DNA from: Siphonodentalium dalli
Lineage: Eukaryota > Mollusca > Scaphopoda > Gadilida > Siphonodentaliidae
DNA: 64,000 nt
Direction of reading: 5' to 3'
NCBI GenBank assembly: GCA_032622095.1
Contig: CP136067.1
Location: forward strand, 76,164,705 to 76,228,704
Positions 49,630 to 61,860 of the stretch are shown in pieces. The notes beneath the pieces were generated by a model, which saw only the letters and a program-made list of their open reading frames with translations, searched no databases and was not told where the DNA came from. Positions within the stretch are counted from its first letter, which is position 1, and each line of letters begins with the position of its first letter. Both the position numbers and the translations under genes were made by a program.

Positions 49630-50840
49630 CCAGATAGCTATGATGTCACAAGATCATGGTTAGATTACCAAGATTACCAAGCACACTTTGAAATTTGTTC
49701 CAATATAAATGGATTGGAAACTGATGACATGGGCCTTTATCTATGCGCATCCTTGAGAGGATTGGCGCAATGAACAGTCGGTGACCTACTCCCAGGGCGA
49801 GAAGAAGACTACAACGTTCTTGTTGGTGCGATAAAAGGCCGATTTGCTGCCAAAAACCAGACTGACCAAATGGTACAATTGCGAGCACGACGGCAAATGG
49901 CAAGGGGGGAGTTACCGACGACTGACCAATATATGATATCATACTGCAACACATGAATTGAGAGACACCTTGGCAAAGGACCAATTCATTGGTGGGTTGT
50001 ATGATCCAGATATATAACGGCTCATTGTACAACAAGCACGAGTGGGCTCTCTTGGTGAGAGCATAAGACATGCAGTTGAATTAGAGGCTTTTGCCAAGTC
50101 TGAAAAACATAGGGCTAAACACTATGCTAGGGTAGTAAATGAAGCAGACACAACACAAAGCAAAAATATAGAGTTTGAAGAACTAAAAAAGATAAGAGAT
50201 GAACCGAAGCCCCAAACTGGTTCTAATGGGAAAGCTCAAAATAGCTCACAACCGTCCGAGACATCACAGTCCATCTCTGACAAAGCAAAAATATAGAGTT
50301 TGAAGAACTAAAAAAGATAAGAAATGAACTGAAGCCCCAAACTGGTTCTAATGGGAAAGCTCAAAATAGCTCACAACCGTCCGAGACATCACAGTCCATC
50401 TCTGAGATGAAGGACATAACACAAATATTGACTGATGTGAAGGGGTGTAAAGGGGAGATTAACAAAGAATGACAAACTTGGAGAACCAAAACAAGGAGAA
50501 AAAGGGCAACACAAATGAGTCCTGGAGGGACTGTCGTGACGATAGACAATGGAGACATAATTATAATGATAATCCTGATTATAACACGAACGAATATAAA
50601 GAACGCACCAGACGCAGAACTTCTCACAATCCACGCGACATGTGCCATAATGCATATCGTGGTAGGGGAGACCAGCAAAACACAAGTGGACATCGTAACT
50701 CCAACGAGTTTGTTAGATACAGCTCTTCTGAAGAGGGGAGCTGTATTTAGATTGCAATCTGTATGGGCAGCCAGTGAGGTTTCTGATTGGTACTGGAGCA
50801 ACAGTTTCCATGCTCTCAAGAAACTGTATGACTACTTATC
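49630..50840 (+). pseudogene. Decayed Ty3/gypsy-like gag-protease remnant
   Basis: Gag features in successive broken frames: a capsid-like stretch from 49650 to 49900 (YQAHFEICSNINGLETDDMG, YLCASLRGLAQ, then after a stop LLPGREEDYNVLVGAIKGRF), and IRHAVELEAFAKSEKHRAK from 50065. A 125-bp segment is duplicated in tandem (from 50156 and from 50281). At 50780 FLIGTGATVSML matches the retropepsin active site, but the catalytic Asp of D-T-G is Gly. Several stops and frameshifts; no reverse transcriptase, integrase or LTRs found. The element is inactive. Confidence 0.75.
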
Positions 50841-52449
50841 GGAATATAAATACCACATGTTACATAAATGATGTAGCACACGAGCTGCTGATCATTGAGT
50901 CCAACGAAACGAACAAGGGGGCATACCGAGTTGTATCATCTGACTAATCGGAAACTCTGCCAGAGATAGTATCTTCTCGTCACTTGTCAGAGCACATCAA
51001 CACAAATTCCCCAGAAGGAATTGGAACTATTGAAACTGATAATCACGAGCCCACTTATACCTCAATAAGCAGCATGGATCAGGCACCAGCTATGGTAGAG
51101 AACACAGATATTGGAAGAATATGCCACATGTGACTCCTGGAAGGTCTGGAAATTCACAAATGCTCAGAAAGCTTAACGAACCTATTATGGGTCTATATGA
51201 TCACATGACAATACAGCAGTACTTTCTGCTACCATATAAGCAATGAGGATGGGTTTCAAAGAGCTGAACCAAAACCACCATATCCTGAAGTGAAACCAAA
51301 TGCACAGGAGAAATATATTCTTCCTGACACATTGGCAGACATACGTGGTCAGTTAAATTCGACATGTAATGACCAAGGCCTTGGAGATATTACGGCATCT
51401 GTTCGTCATGATATTCCAAGAAATATGGCCCAACCCAAAAACGGCACCATGGTACCACAATGGGGATTCAAGGACGATATATAGAATTAAAGAACATCGC
51501 AAGGTTAATGACAAGGCTCGATTTGATGGCTGTGACCAAGAAGATCGTGACGCATTAAAACCCCAAATACTGTGGGAAGGTCCCCATAGGGCAAAGTCGT
51601 GGATGATGACTCCCAGATAGGAGAAATACAGTATATATACTGGTTGTACAGTACCGTTGATGTAAAACAAATATTCTATTATATGATTAAAGGGAAGTGG
51701 CAGCCATGGGGCGGGGGCATCAAGTCCCGTGTGGCTGCAGGTTCATTCCAAACACGACCCCTTGGCTCAACTTGCAGGGTTGAGCCACGAATAGATGTGG
51801 TGAGATCGTGAGCTCACCTTAATGGCTGTGTCGTCTCGTGGGTAGTTCATGCCCAATGGTGGCTAAAAACCCTATATGTGTATCGAAGAATAGTAGGCTA
51901 TGCGACCGCATTGGAGAACATTTCTGCACCCAGATACAAACAAACTTTGGCTTCCATCGGTTCCAGGTTGCAGACGGCGTGGTCACCGCTGCCTGAAGAA
52001 TTTAACAAAAGTTCACTAAGCACAGGTTCGTCGATTGATATAAAGATTGGACACCCCTCTGATATACACATTTCGCAATGCTGCATATTTGACACAAAAC
52101 GTCTAAACGGTTGTTTGATGTTGTACGGTCATGTGAGTCATGTGATTCCGTTGGTAATGGCAACACACGTTACAAGTTACAAGTACTGTGGCTGAACCTG
52201 GTTATTAACAATCACTAAACCTTCCAATACGTATAATCTTATACAACTGCGAAGCTATATTATGCGAAGTAAACATATACAATGATGTAATTTCTTCAAC
52301 TCAAGTAACTATCAAAAGCCTCAGCTTGATAAGGTATGTGTATAATGCATAAATGTGTATAGGAATATTCCGTGTTTGTCTCATCTTGCAATGTATTGTA
52401 TTGTTGTGGCGATGGGTGCAATAACGTAACCAAACAAATACGACAGAAG
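50841..52449. other. Unassigned sequence inside the inverted repeat
   Basis: Probably more of the decayed retroelement, but no domain is recognisable. A hairpin GGCTCAA/TTGAGCC sits near 51762-51785. Confidence 0.4.
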
Positions 52450-53435
52450 ATGATACAATCCGAAAACATTCATATGCATTATGTGTCTCGTCAACTCTTG
52501 AGCGTTTGTCCTGGATTATTGTTTAAAATGGAATTGAATTATCACCCATGTATATAGAGGGGCAAAACAAGTTTATATTTAACGATTTTCGGTCTACTTT
52601 CATCAGAAAACTCCGAAATGTTGCCATCTGTAAATTATACCATGACGTTATCATAATGTATATCTCGAAGTGGGTACACTTCAATATAATAACACAAAAT
52701 AATCGGAGTTGTGCTTTTGTATTCTGCCATACCGAAATTTCTAAAACTGATTTTGTTTCTTCTGAATTTTGGGGTGGGGGTGACACAATCTACCACCACA
52801 TAGCATCTATGGCAAAGAATGACATCCTTATCCTACAATCATATGCAGTATATATTTCCACAAGTTTCTGTATTATATACGGGATCTCCATTCAATGCAA
52901 TACTGAATAATCGCCTATTATGAGGGGCGAAACAACTGAAAATGAATGATTTTTTGTCTATTTTCCACGTAAATTTAAGAAATTTTTACATCTATCACCG
53001 CAATCATGGCATTGCATTACTTTGTATTTATAAGTGTGTAACCTGCTATATCGTAGCACAAACATATCCCGAATACCTGTTCTTTTGTGTTCATTTGTGC
53101 CGAATTTCCCTAAAACAGTTACTTTTTGCTGAATTTTGGGGTGAGGGTTGAAATAATATTACATAACACATCACGTGTTAAATATGATGACACATTCAGC
53201 ATACTGTCGTATGCGGTATATATATACGCACTTTTCTAGACTATGTACGATATCCCCGGTCAGAACAATATTGATCTATCGCCCATTAAGTGAGGCAAAA
53301 CAAATGAAAAATTGCGCTGTTTTGTCTATTTTTACAATAAATCTAAAAAAAAATCTTCGTTATATCAGAGAAATCGTACCACTATCATAGTAAATATCTA
53401 GATATATCTAGACTACAATATTTTAGCGCAAAATG
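52450..53435 (-). repeat. Right arm of the large inverted repeat
   Basis: Mirror of 48262-49280 beginning ATGATACAATCCGAAAACAT and ending TTTTAGCGCAAAATG. A weaker further repeat unit seems to continue to about 53560. Together with the left arm it encloses 3.2 kb of decayed retroelement sequence. Confidence 0.88.
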
Positions 53436-53559
53436 TTCGCGTTTCTATACTTTTATTTCTCATTTTGCCGAATTTTACAAAAACAGAGATTTATGTTGAA
53501 TTTTGGCACTTAATCAGCTAAAAATCATCTTTTGCATCATTTTTATATTTCACACCGGG

Positions 53560-54660
53560 TCCTATCCGATGCGGAATGTCATAACCTTCAAAATGATGTA
53601 TCACAAGCCCGTGTGTGGTGACGAGTAAATCTTTTGCGCTTAACATGAAATCCACGACTTCGGTGACTTTTACAAAAAAAATTAAATAGTATATTTATAA
53701 CTGATTATTGATTAATATATGTTTAATAAATTCAAGATGTCACGGTTACGAAACTAGCGCCACATATGTGTACTTTTAGTTCGTTGCTTTCTAGCGCATG
53801 CGCAAACTTCATGCACATAACGCGCGGTTTTTCGAAAAAAAAGTGGTGGAGGCGCAATTTTCAATACGGCAATACCAGATAGAGGTAAATGCTACGTATA
53901 TAGATCCGGTCAATATTTCGATAATAAAATATATTTCCCATTCCGCAACCAGTGCCATCATATAATTTTTCAGCATTCTATATCAACAAGACGACGCCAA
54001 TGTTGTAATTCCGTCACAGTAATTCCGTCACGATTTCAAACAATAAGTTCTCATTTAAGAAAAACAAGGCTATTACATTGGTGTAAACATATTTATTTCT
54101 CTAAATCATGCACATTAATTAACAGAGTTGTATAATATACATAAAGACAATTATTTTAGAGAATGGGATTTGGCAGAAAGTGTGATGCTTATATTAGCCA
54201 TTTCCCCATCTTTGTCATACACATGTGGTGGTGTCTTTATTGCTTTTTCATAATGTTCTTTTCCCAGTTAGATCTTGTTTTTGTTTAAATTTTACTATCT
54301 TATTATTATCATTGTCAGCCGTCTGGGGCATAGACTGTCCAACAGTAACCCATAATAATGGGTCACTGTTGGGCAGTCCACGCATCAGTTGAACTGAATT
54401 GTTACTACCTGTTTGTTTGTTTGTGACCTGACCATTGACCCCACTCGGTCAGTTTACAATAAGCATAGCATAATTAACGTTTCACGATCGATACGACAAG
54501 AGTGATGCATTGTATGTATATACTTATTACGAGCAACTCTAGGTTGTCATGCCCGAAGACAGAATAGGAAATAAGAGATATTTTCTAGTTTTCTGAGTTG
54601 TGCTGTATATTTAGTCACTTCTATGTGATAATGGGCCTTTGTACACTCGCCTCGTGTATG
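53560..54660. other. Intergenic, one small inverted repeat
   Basis: Inverted repeat at 54333-54378 (GACTGTCCAACAGTAACCC against its complement, two mismatches in 21, loop AATA). Otherwise nothing recognised. Confidence 0.5.
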
Positions 54661-54664
54661 AGCA

Positions 54665-54745
54665 GGAATTACCATTTATTTATTTGTATTTATTTATACT
54701 TATTTAAACTTATTTAAACTTATTTTTACGTATTTATACGGAGAG
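54665..54745 (-). repeat. Microsatellite tail of the retrotransposon
   Basis: On the minus strand TAAATAAGTT and AAATAAATA repeats follow the coding end, as expected for the 3' tail of a non-LTR element. Confidence 0.65.
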
Positions 54746-54757
54746 CGACTTGGGTAA

Positions 54758-57056
54758 AGTTCAATTTGAGAATCGTTTAGACAACAATATAAATTTTTGA
54801 ACCCTCAGAAATATATCTATATTCTCTTCCAGTGATACTTCGCTGTTTCCATGTAGCAGGGTTGCTATGCCTGGTCGGGTTATTAACCCTGCGAAGCACC
54901 TATTTCTTTCAGCAGAGAACATGCGACAATAAAAAAGAAAATGTTCTGCTGTTTCTTCGGTACCACATATACATAACGGATTATCTCTCAAGTGATTGCT
55001 GTGAAGATCATGATTTAAATTACTGCATTCCAGTCTTAGTCGACAATGGTATATATATGGCTTGCTCTCGTATATGCAAATTCCAGATATCGAGGACGTT
55101 CTTTTGTACCGCTATTCAGAAAAACTTTAAAGTCTGAGAGTGTTTCACAGTTCCTCGCTTCTGGTTTTAACTTGTTCCAGAGATTGATAGATCGTGGAAG
55201 AAAGGATTTCTGATAAGTAACTGAGTTGCAGAAAGGTACTCTAAGGTCATCTGATCTCGTGTCATATCCACTTGTGCGCGATACTTTATTCGGAACAGCA
55301 TTGTATAAGTAAGGGGGAGTTAGTTTTTTCGTCATTTTAAAATATAGTACAAGTTTAGAATGTTCTCTCCGTTTTGATAATGTGTCCCAACCAATTTCTT
55401 GGAGAACTATGTCTTTATTACAACTTCTAGTCCCACCGGTTACTAGTCTAGCTGCTTCGTATTGAATATCTTCTAAAGAATTGGCTTCTTCGCCTGTACA
55501 GTTATCCCATACTGAGGAAGCATATTCCAAGACAGGTCGAATATAGGATAAATAGATTCTTTCTAAAGTTCTTCTGTCAAGGATAAATTTATATTTCCTC
55601 AGTATGTACATTCTTTTGGTCGCTCGATTTTCAATATCTTCTATATGGTCTTTCCATTTCCCCTGCCGGTTGAATGTCAGACCCAAATGTTTATGTGTTT
55701 CCACCTCATCTATGCTCTCGTTGGCCATATTTAATACTGGTTGGTGTATGGGTAATTGTTTCCACGATACAAGCAAGGATTCTGTTTTCAATGGGTTAAA
55801 TTTAACTGCCCAGGTTTTCGACCAGTTGAATATTTTGTGTAGGTCTGAATTTATCACCTCTGCAGCAATTATGGGATCTTCTATAGCAATATAAAGTGAT
55901 GTATCATCAGCAAATAAACGTATGTTGCATGTAATTCCTTCGGCTATGTCGTTTACGTACACGAGAAAGAGAAGAGGGCCGAGTATGGATCCTTGAGGCA
56001 CTCCTGCTTTAACTTCTTTCCATGGAGAATTAAAATTAGAAATTGTAACTCTGTGTTGTCTATTTTCGAGATAATTTTCCAAGAGTTTTAAAATTTTCCC
56101 TGTTATACCCATTCTTTTAAGCTTGAAAATGAGACCCCTGTGCCAAACTTTGTCAAACGCCTTGCTTATATCGCAGAACACACCCCTTATTTCCTTCCCG
56201 TCATCAAGGGCTGAGATAATATAGTGATAAATATCAATTAATTGGAATACGGTGCTATCATTCGGTGTAAATCCTGATTGTAAGTCGCTTAAAAGCTTAT
56301 TAGTTCGGAGGTGTTTTGATATATGATAGAACAGACATTTTTCAAAAACCTTAGAAAGACAACTAAGCAAAGATACTGGTCGATAATTGGATGGATCGCT
56401 GGGATCTCCCTTTTTGAAAATTGGGCATACGTTTGCTTTTTTCCATTCTGATGGAAAGTACGATTTTTCAATGAAAATCTTGAAAGCAAATGCTAGTGGT
56501 TTGGCTAGCGATATAGAACAATTTTTTAAAACTTTAGGACTAATACTGTCGTAACCGGCCGCTTTAGATGTTTTGATTGAGTTTAAACTTTCTAGTACAC
56601 GTTCATAAGTAATTTCAATTTCATCTAGGCGTTTATTCGTCAGCCAATCAAAGAGGGGTAACTCTAACTTATCTTCGTCGGATATGGAAGAAATTTTACA
56701 AAAGTAGTTATTTAATAAATCTGCCTTTTCATCGTGTCCGGTGAATACAATCTTATCTGTTTTCAGGGCTGGTATTGGTTTAGATTCCGGTTTCATTAGA
56801 TGGTTTAGTGTTTTCCACCAGAGTGAGGAATCAGTGAAACAACTACCCAGTATTGACTGCGTTTTCTCCAGAGACTTTTGCTTGGAACGTCTAATTTTTG
56901 TTATAATTTCATTTCTTTTCTATTTATAATTATTCCACGCTTCGACGGTACCTTTTTTTTTTAGCCGAATTATACAAACGTTTCCTTTGTCTCATAAGTT
57001 TACGTAGTTCACATGTTAACCATTCAGGCTCATTTTGTCGAATTGTTACCTGTTTG
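54758..57056 (-). pseudogene. 5'-truncated non-LTR retrotransposon, reverse transcriptase
   Basis: The main frame (from 56919 to 55036, first Met at 56796) encodes a Jockey/CR1-like reverse transcriptase. Relative to that Met: NYRPVSLLSCLSKVFEK (138-153), catalytic FCDISKAFDKVWH (207-219), GVPQGSILGPLLF (265-277) and FADDTSLY (295-302). After a frameshift in a TA run near 55050 the frame continues with LRLECSNLNHDLHSNHLRDN and a C-terminal zinc-knuckle-like CICG..H-x4-C. Upstream, a TAG at 56922-56920 and a slip in an A run near 56955 break the frame, and homology ends at 57056 without an endonuclease domain. The 3' end is followed by AAATAAGT-type microsatellite (54670-54740). Dead, 5'-truncated copy. 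Confidence 0.9.
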
Positions 57057-57066
57057 TTTATGGAGG

Positions 57067-57679
57067 GTTATTAGGGTCACAATCATAACTTCACATTTTA
57101 ATTCTAACTTAACATTTTAATTCTTATATTTTAATTATAACTTAACATTTTAATTCCAACTTAACATTTTAATTCTTATATTTTAATTCTAACTTTACAT
57201 TTTAATTCTAACTTTACATTTTAATTCTTATATTTACATTCTATTTACATTCTATTTACATTCTATGTACATTCTAACTTTACATTTTAGTTATAACTTT
57301 ACATTTTAATTCTTCTATTTACATTCTATTTACATTCTATTTACATTCTATTTACATTCTCTGTACTCTAACTTAACATTTTAATTCTAACTTAAGATTT
57401 TAATTTCAACTTAGTATTTCAATTCTAACTTATTATTTCAACTCCAACTTAATATTTTAATTCTAACTTAACATTTTTATTTTAATATTTTAATTTAATG
57501 ATCTATAAAATAAGAAGCTAAACACAAATCATCTACTAAAAGTTGTAATGTTTGAATTAAAATAGTATATTTAAAAAGTTGGAATTGAAATGAGCATAAA
57601 ACGGATCTCAGAATTGAAAGGCAAAAATTAAAACAAACATAAAATGGATTCTAGAAGTTATAATTGTGACCCTAATAAC
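57067..57679. mobile_element. Terminal inverted repeat element with AT-minisatellite body
   Basis: Ends GTTATTAGGGTCACAATCAT (57067) and ATAATTGTGACCCTAATAAC (to 57679) are inverted repeats, about 23 of 26 bases matching. About two thirds of the interior (57085-57490) is a degenerate 19-20 bp repeat, TTAACATTTTAATTCTAAC and TTTACATTCTA variants. No coding content, no clear target duplication. Confidence 0.75.
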
Positions 57680-57681
57680 AC

Positions 57682-57970
57682 GGAAAGGTCTGAATCAGCC
57701 CCCGCTTCTACGGTATGGGAACCAAAAATAGGCGTGGTTTCATCCAAATATGGAGATTTGGGGTGTGGTCTCAAACATTTGCTCATCAGAATACACGTGG
57801 TTTCAAAGGGGGAAAGGTCTGAATCAGCCCCCGCTTCTACGGTATGGGAACCAAAAATAGGCGTGGTTTCATCCAAATATGGAGATTTGGGGTGTGGTCT
57901 CAAACATTTGCTCATCAGAATACACGTGGTTTCAAAGGGTGCTTATCAGAATACACGTGGTTTCAACATG
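57682..57970 (+). repeat. 129-bp tandem duplication
   Basis: Two nearly identical copies (57682-57810 and 57811-57939) from GGAAAGGTCTGAATCAGCCC to ACGTGGTTTCAAAGGG, then a short third piece (TATCAGAATACACGTGGTTT). The identity suggests a recent duplication. Confidence 0.9.
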
Positions 57971-58298
57971 TGCTTATCAGCTGTTTCTGGACAACTTCCG
58001 GTGACTACAATTCGAGGCAAATTAGTGGAATAGGATGAGTGAAATAATCGTTGCCATTCCTTATATAAGAGAAAGAATAGCTGCCAAATACACTAAAACG
58101 AGGAAAATATATGTAGTTTCGTATGGAAGGTAATCGGGAATTTTTCTATAGGCCAAGGAGTGAATGCCAATTGGGAAAGTTAAATAAGTATCCTAACTTC
58201 GTCTATAAAACTACCTAACAGTAACACTAGTAACAGATCAGGGCGAACAACACAAGTTACACATCTGGCTAAACTAAATCGATTTGTGATAAATACAT

Positions 58299-58464
58299 GT
58301 TATTGCTGCAGTGAATTGATCTGGGGCGAAGTATCACGTTCTCGTTGAAGAGGTCAGATCGCTGGATCAAACGAGCCACCACAGGCGTCGAGTTTGATCC
58401 AGCGATCTGACCTCTTCAACGAGACGTGATACTTCGCCCCAGATCAATTCACTGCAGCAATAAC
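58299..58464. repeat. Near-perfect long hairpin
   Basis: Arms 58299-58372 and 58392-58464 are reverse complements except for one extra T; loop of 19 bases. Starts GTTATTGCTGCAGTGAATTG. No coding content. Confidence 0.93.
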
Positions 58465-58790
58465 AGGTTTATTATATGATCGGATCAAACTGCAGCTGAT
58501 CCGATGGCCAGGAAATGATCGCTATACAATAGCGGTATTGGGGAAAGAAAAGCGATAGTCATATAATAATGAATAGTATCAATAAATAAATATTCTGTGT
58601 GTTTCATTAATTTTAAAAGAAATCGGAATAATTTTTTTTCGATGTATATTGGTTGAAAACTTGAAAGATAATTATAGTGACTCTTTTTCATGTTTTGGGA
58701 AGTTATCCCAGAAAATGCCAATGTATGTAGCTGCTCGGGTAGTTCACCCTGCATGACCTTATGTGGGTAGGGTTAATTACATGCTATTAC

Positions 58791-58920
58791 AGGTACTCAA
58801 TTTGATCAGATGCTCCTAAATTAATATTTCTTTGGTTTGGGTGTAAAAATCATCGATTTGATTCGTGTCGAGGAACATACCCGGCCATCAAAGCTCACAG
58901 TGATCAGATATAAATTTTTT
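58791..58920 (+). mobile_element. Left part of an AGGTACTC TTAA-type element
   Basis: AGGTACTCAATTTGATC, TTTGGTTTGGGTGTAAAAAT, TTTGATTCGTGTCGAGGAAC and CATCAAAGCTCA match the left half of the element at 7309. The right end is absent. Confidence 0.65.
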
Positions 58921-59518
58921 AAGTGTGTACTGAGTTGACTTTACCAGCTTATCTTGTCGCGACTTACGTTTCATATATTTTCGTATATCGTGTTGCATCC
59001 TTACACTAATATTACACTTCAGACATATATGTAGTGTTTTTTTCCCCAATTAACAGACTATCACATTAAGGGATTGACTAATTTTATGATCGTTTTATCA
59101 CTATACTCGTCTCAAATATTAACCTCAGACATCAATGCGCATGCCCAGACATTGTCATTCATGCTTGCCTATGTTATCATTATGGATTTATAATGATTAA
59201 TATGAAATTACTCTTGATGTTAAGACATCTGCACATGCGGGAGAAATCGATTCTCTTTCGTATTTTGGAGGTTTTATCTATGACAATCTGGGAGTATCAC
59301 GTACAATCCGTGATATTTAACAGGTCTATTCATCATGTTAATTGACCTGTGTAAAAGTAATTAATGCAAAGTTGGCCCCATATATACCATAAACATTGTT
59401 TAAAATCATTCTTTATTTATTTTATCATATGAAATATAAACGACAACATACTACTGATAACAATGACAAAATAACATGATAGTGCATTGATATATAATAA
59501 TAACATGATGGGCTCGAT

Positions 59519-59574
59519 AGGAATGATTAACAGCCCCATGCCTCTAATTGTACCAAGGGCTGTTAATCATTCCT
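59519..59574. repeat. Inverted repeat hairpin
   Basis: AGGAATGATTAACAGCCC and GGGCTGTTAATCATTCCT, perfect over 18 bp, loop about 20 bp. Outer AATAACATGAT/ATCATGTTGTT may extend it. A second small hairpin, GGCGTTAATGAA/TTCATTAACGCC, lies at about 59678-59709. Confidence 0.8.
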
Positions 59575-59714
59575 GTAGGGCTGTTAATAAACCATTGTGC
59601 TCGACAATATCATGTTGTTACTATTATTACCACTCGTCCTCATGTCATTACGTGATCGGTGATTTAACCGCAAGTGGGCGTTAATGAAAACAAAGCTTCA
59701 TTAACGCCAACTTC

Positions 59715-60880
59715 TGCTAAAGTTGTCTCAAAATTATGGAATCTTATCATGCAGATAAAATATGATAATCTACTAGAGAACGCCCTCTAAAGGCTTAATC
59801 GCAATAAAGAATGTTGTAACTATTGTTATTGTCCTTAAATTCCCCATACATCATGTGCCTATATATTATGATAGACTAGTACTATTAGTACTAATATTAC
59901 TCGTAGTAGTTAATACCACAATACTGTCAATATTCTATCATGTTTAGTTACAAGATCATAATGTTAATTGTTATTACTATTTGATGTGTACTGTACATGT
60001 ACAATAGTCATCAATTCAAAAACTGATATTTTTTAATGTGTTGAATTTAGTTTAAACTTTAAAATTTAACTTAAGCAGAGCCTGGTTGAATATCTACCAT
60101 ATGGTGGGTCGTTCCCACCCTCAAGCCATGGTGTCATTGAGACATTCAATGTTATTTTGCTATTTTGTATGTGAAGAGGTAGACTGCTTGAGACCTCGTG
60201 GTAGATATTCTCACTCCAGGCATTCATCTTTTTGGATCTAAATTTTGACCATTTAGCCAAACACATTATTTTCATATCAGTGATGATTGTGACACATCAT
60301 TTCCTTCTGTAGTGTATGAGGACCGGATACGAGTAGCTTAACTGAAAGACTCTAAAAAGCCCGACGAAGATCGTTTGTGATTATATAAATATAAATTTAT
60401 TTTACATTCAGGGAAATATGTTAGCTACTCCAAGAAATAAGCTACGTAAAATTTTAAGGGCATATGTCAACATAGCTGGGACCCACTTATGATTCTAACA
60501 CTATAAATATTTTATCAAATGTTAATAATAATTTAATCATTAAAATGTCCATGGTACAACCTTCTGACGTTAATTATAGTAAGTGTTGGCAGTTGGTATT
60601 GCTGTTAAAATAGTCACATCCGTTAAAACCGCCATAAACGGAAATAATATTAATTTATAGACAAATTCTGTTCTTATTCCAATCATTAATATCGCATGAA
60701 TTACATGTTATTGTCATGTTACTGTGATGTTAGTACTAGTACTGTGTGTTATGTAAACAAACGACATGTTATGTAAACAAACATTATGGAAATACTATGC
60801 AATAAGCAACACCGAGAAAACCTCCACTAACTGAACTTTGGTTAGAAATGCCACCAAGTTGTTTACAACATATAGGTTTT
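59715..60880. other. AT-rich intergenic stretch, nothing recognised
   Basis: No gene, RNA or element ends that I can support. Confidence 0.4.
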
Positions 60881-61440
60881 TATGTTTACCCATACCATAG
60901 TATGGTAAACATAGTGTCGTTGTCCGGATTGACCACTCGTCGTTAGTCCGTCCGTCCGTCTGTCTGTCTGTAGACACTTTACGCATGGTGCGATAACTGA
61001 AATATTTTCTATCTGATCGGAACAAATTTTTTTATATCAATTTCTCAGCACCAAATACAGATCGAGTTCGAATATGGGTTTGATCCGAGTTTTTTTTATG
61101 GAGTTATGGCCCTTTTTGAACTTAGAATTCATGTATGCTGCCATAACTCAAAAAAATATTATCTGACTAACCAAATTTGGTATGTGAGTTGCTCAGTCCA
61201 AAATACATATCGAGTTCGAATATGGGTTTGATCCGATATTTTTTTATGGAGTTATGGCCCTTTGACATAGAATTCATGAATGCTTCGTTAAATCAACAAT
61301 TTTTCAACTGATAGGAACCAAAGTTTTCAAGAGTTTCTCAACTCAAAATACAGATCAAGTTCGAATATGGGTTAGATCTGATTTGTTATACTAGAGTTAT
61401 GGCCCTTTTTCAACTAAGAATTGAACAGATTTGAGTTTTT
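60881..61440 (-). mobile_element. Pearl-like repeat in reverse orientation
   Basis: Begins with the hairpin (60881-60913, TATGTTTACCCATAC/GTATGGTAAACATA), then TCCGTCCGTCCGTCTGTCTG microsatellite, then three units with GAGTTCGAATATGGGTTTGA and GAGTTATGGCCCTTTTTGAA, the reverse complement of the family 4 unit. Confidence 0.7.
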
Positions 61441-61860
61441 GATAACCCAGGTAGATTACAATTAACTACCAGTAATGCAAGCTTAACTGCATAGATAGTG
61501 TTCTGAGAGACTGCAGAACTGATGTCTTATTGAAATATTAGTTATTTTTAGCCACTGTATATAGGACATAGCTCTATGATAGTGGTGAAGCTGAACCCAT
61601 TCATGATTCAATGGACTGTCCCATTCAGTTCTAAAGTTTTAATTGGAATACTCTATTATTCATTTGTAGGGATGTTCTCATTTTAAATTTCAATTAATCA
61701 TTCTTCTGTTATCTCCAGGTTTCTCCTCATTCACTTGCATGGATTTCTGTAGTTAAATCTCAACATTCCTGATACTTTCATCTGATACCATGTCTCATTT
61801 TATATTGGTTTATTTTGACACACTCTTTGCCCCTATTGATTGATTAATTTATTTTGATTT

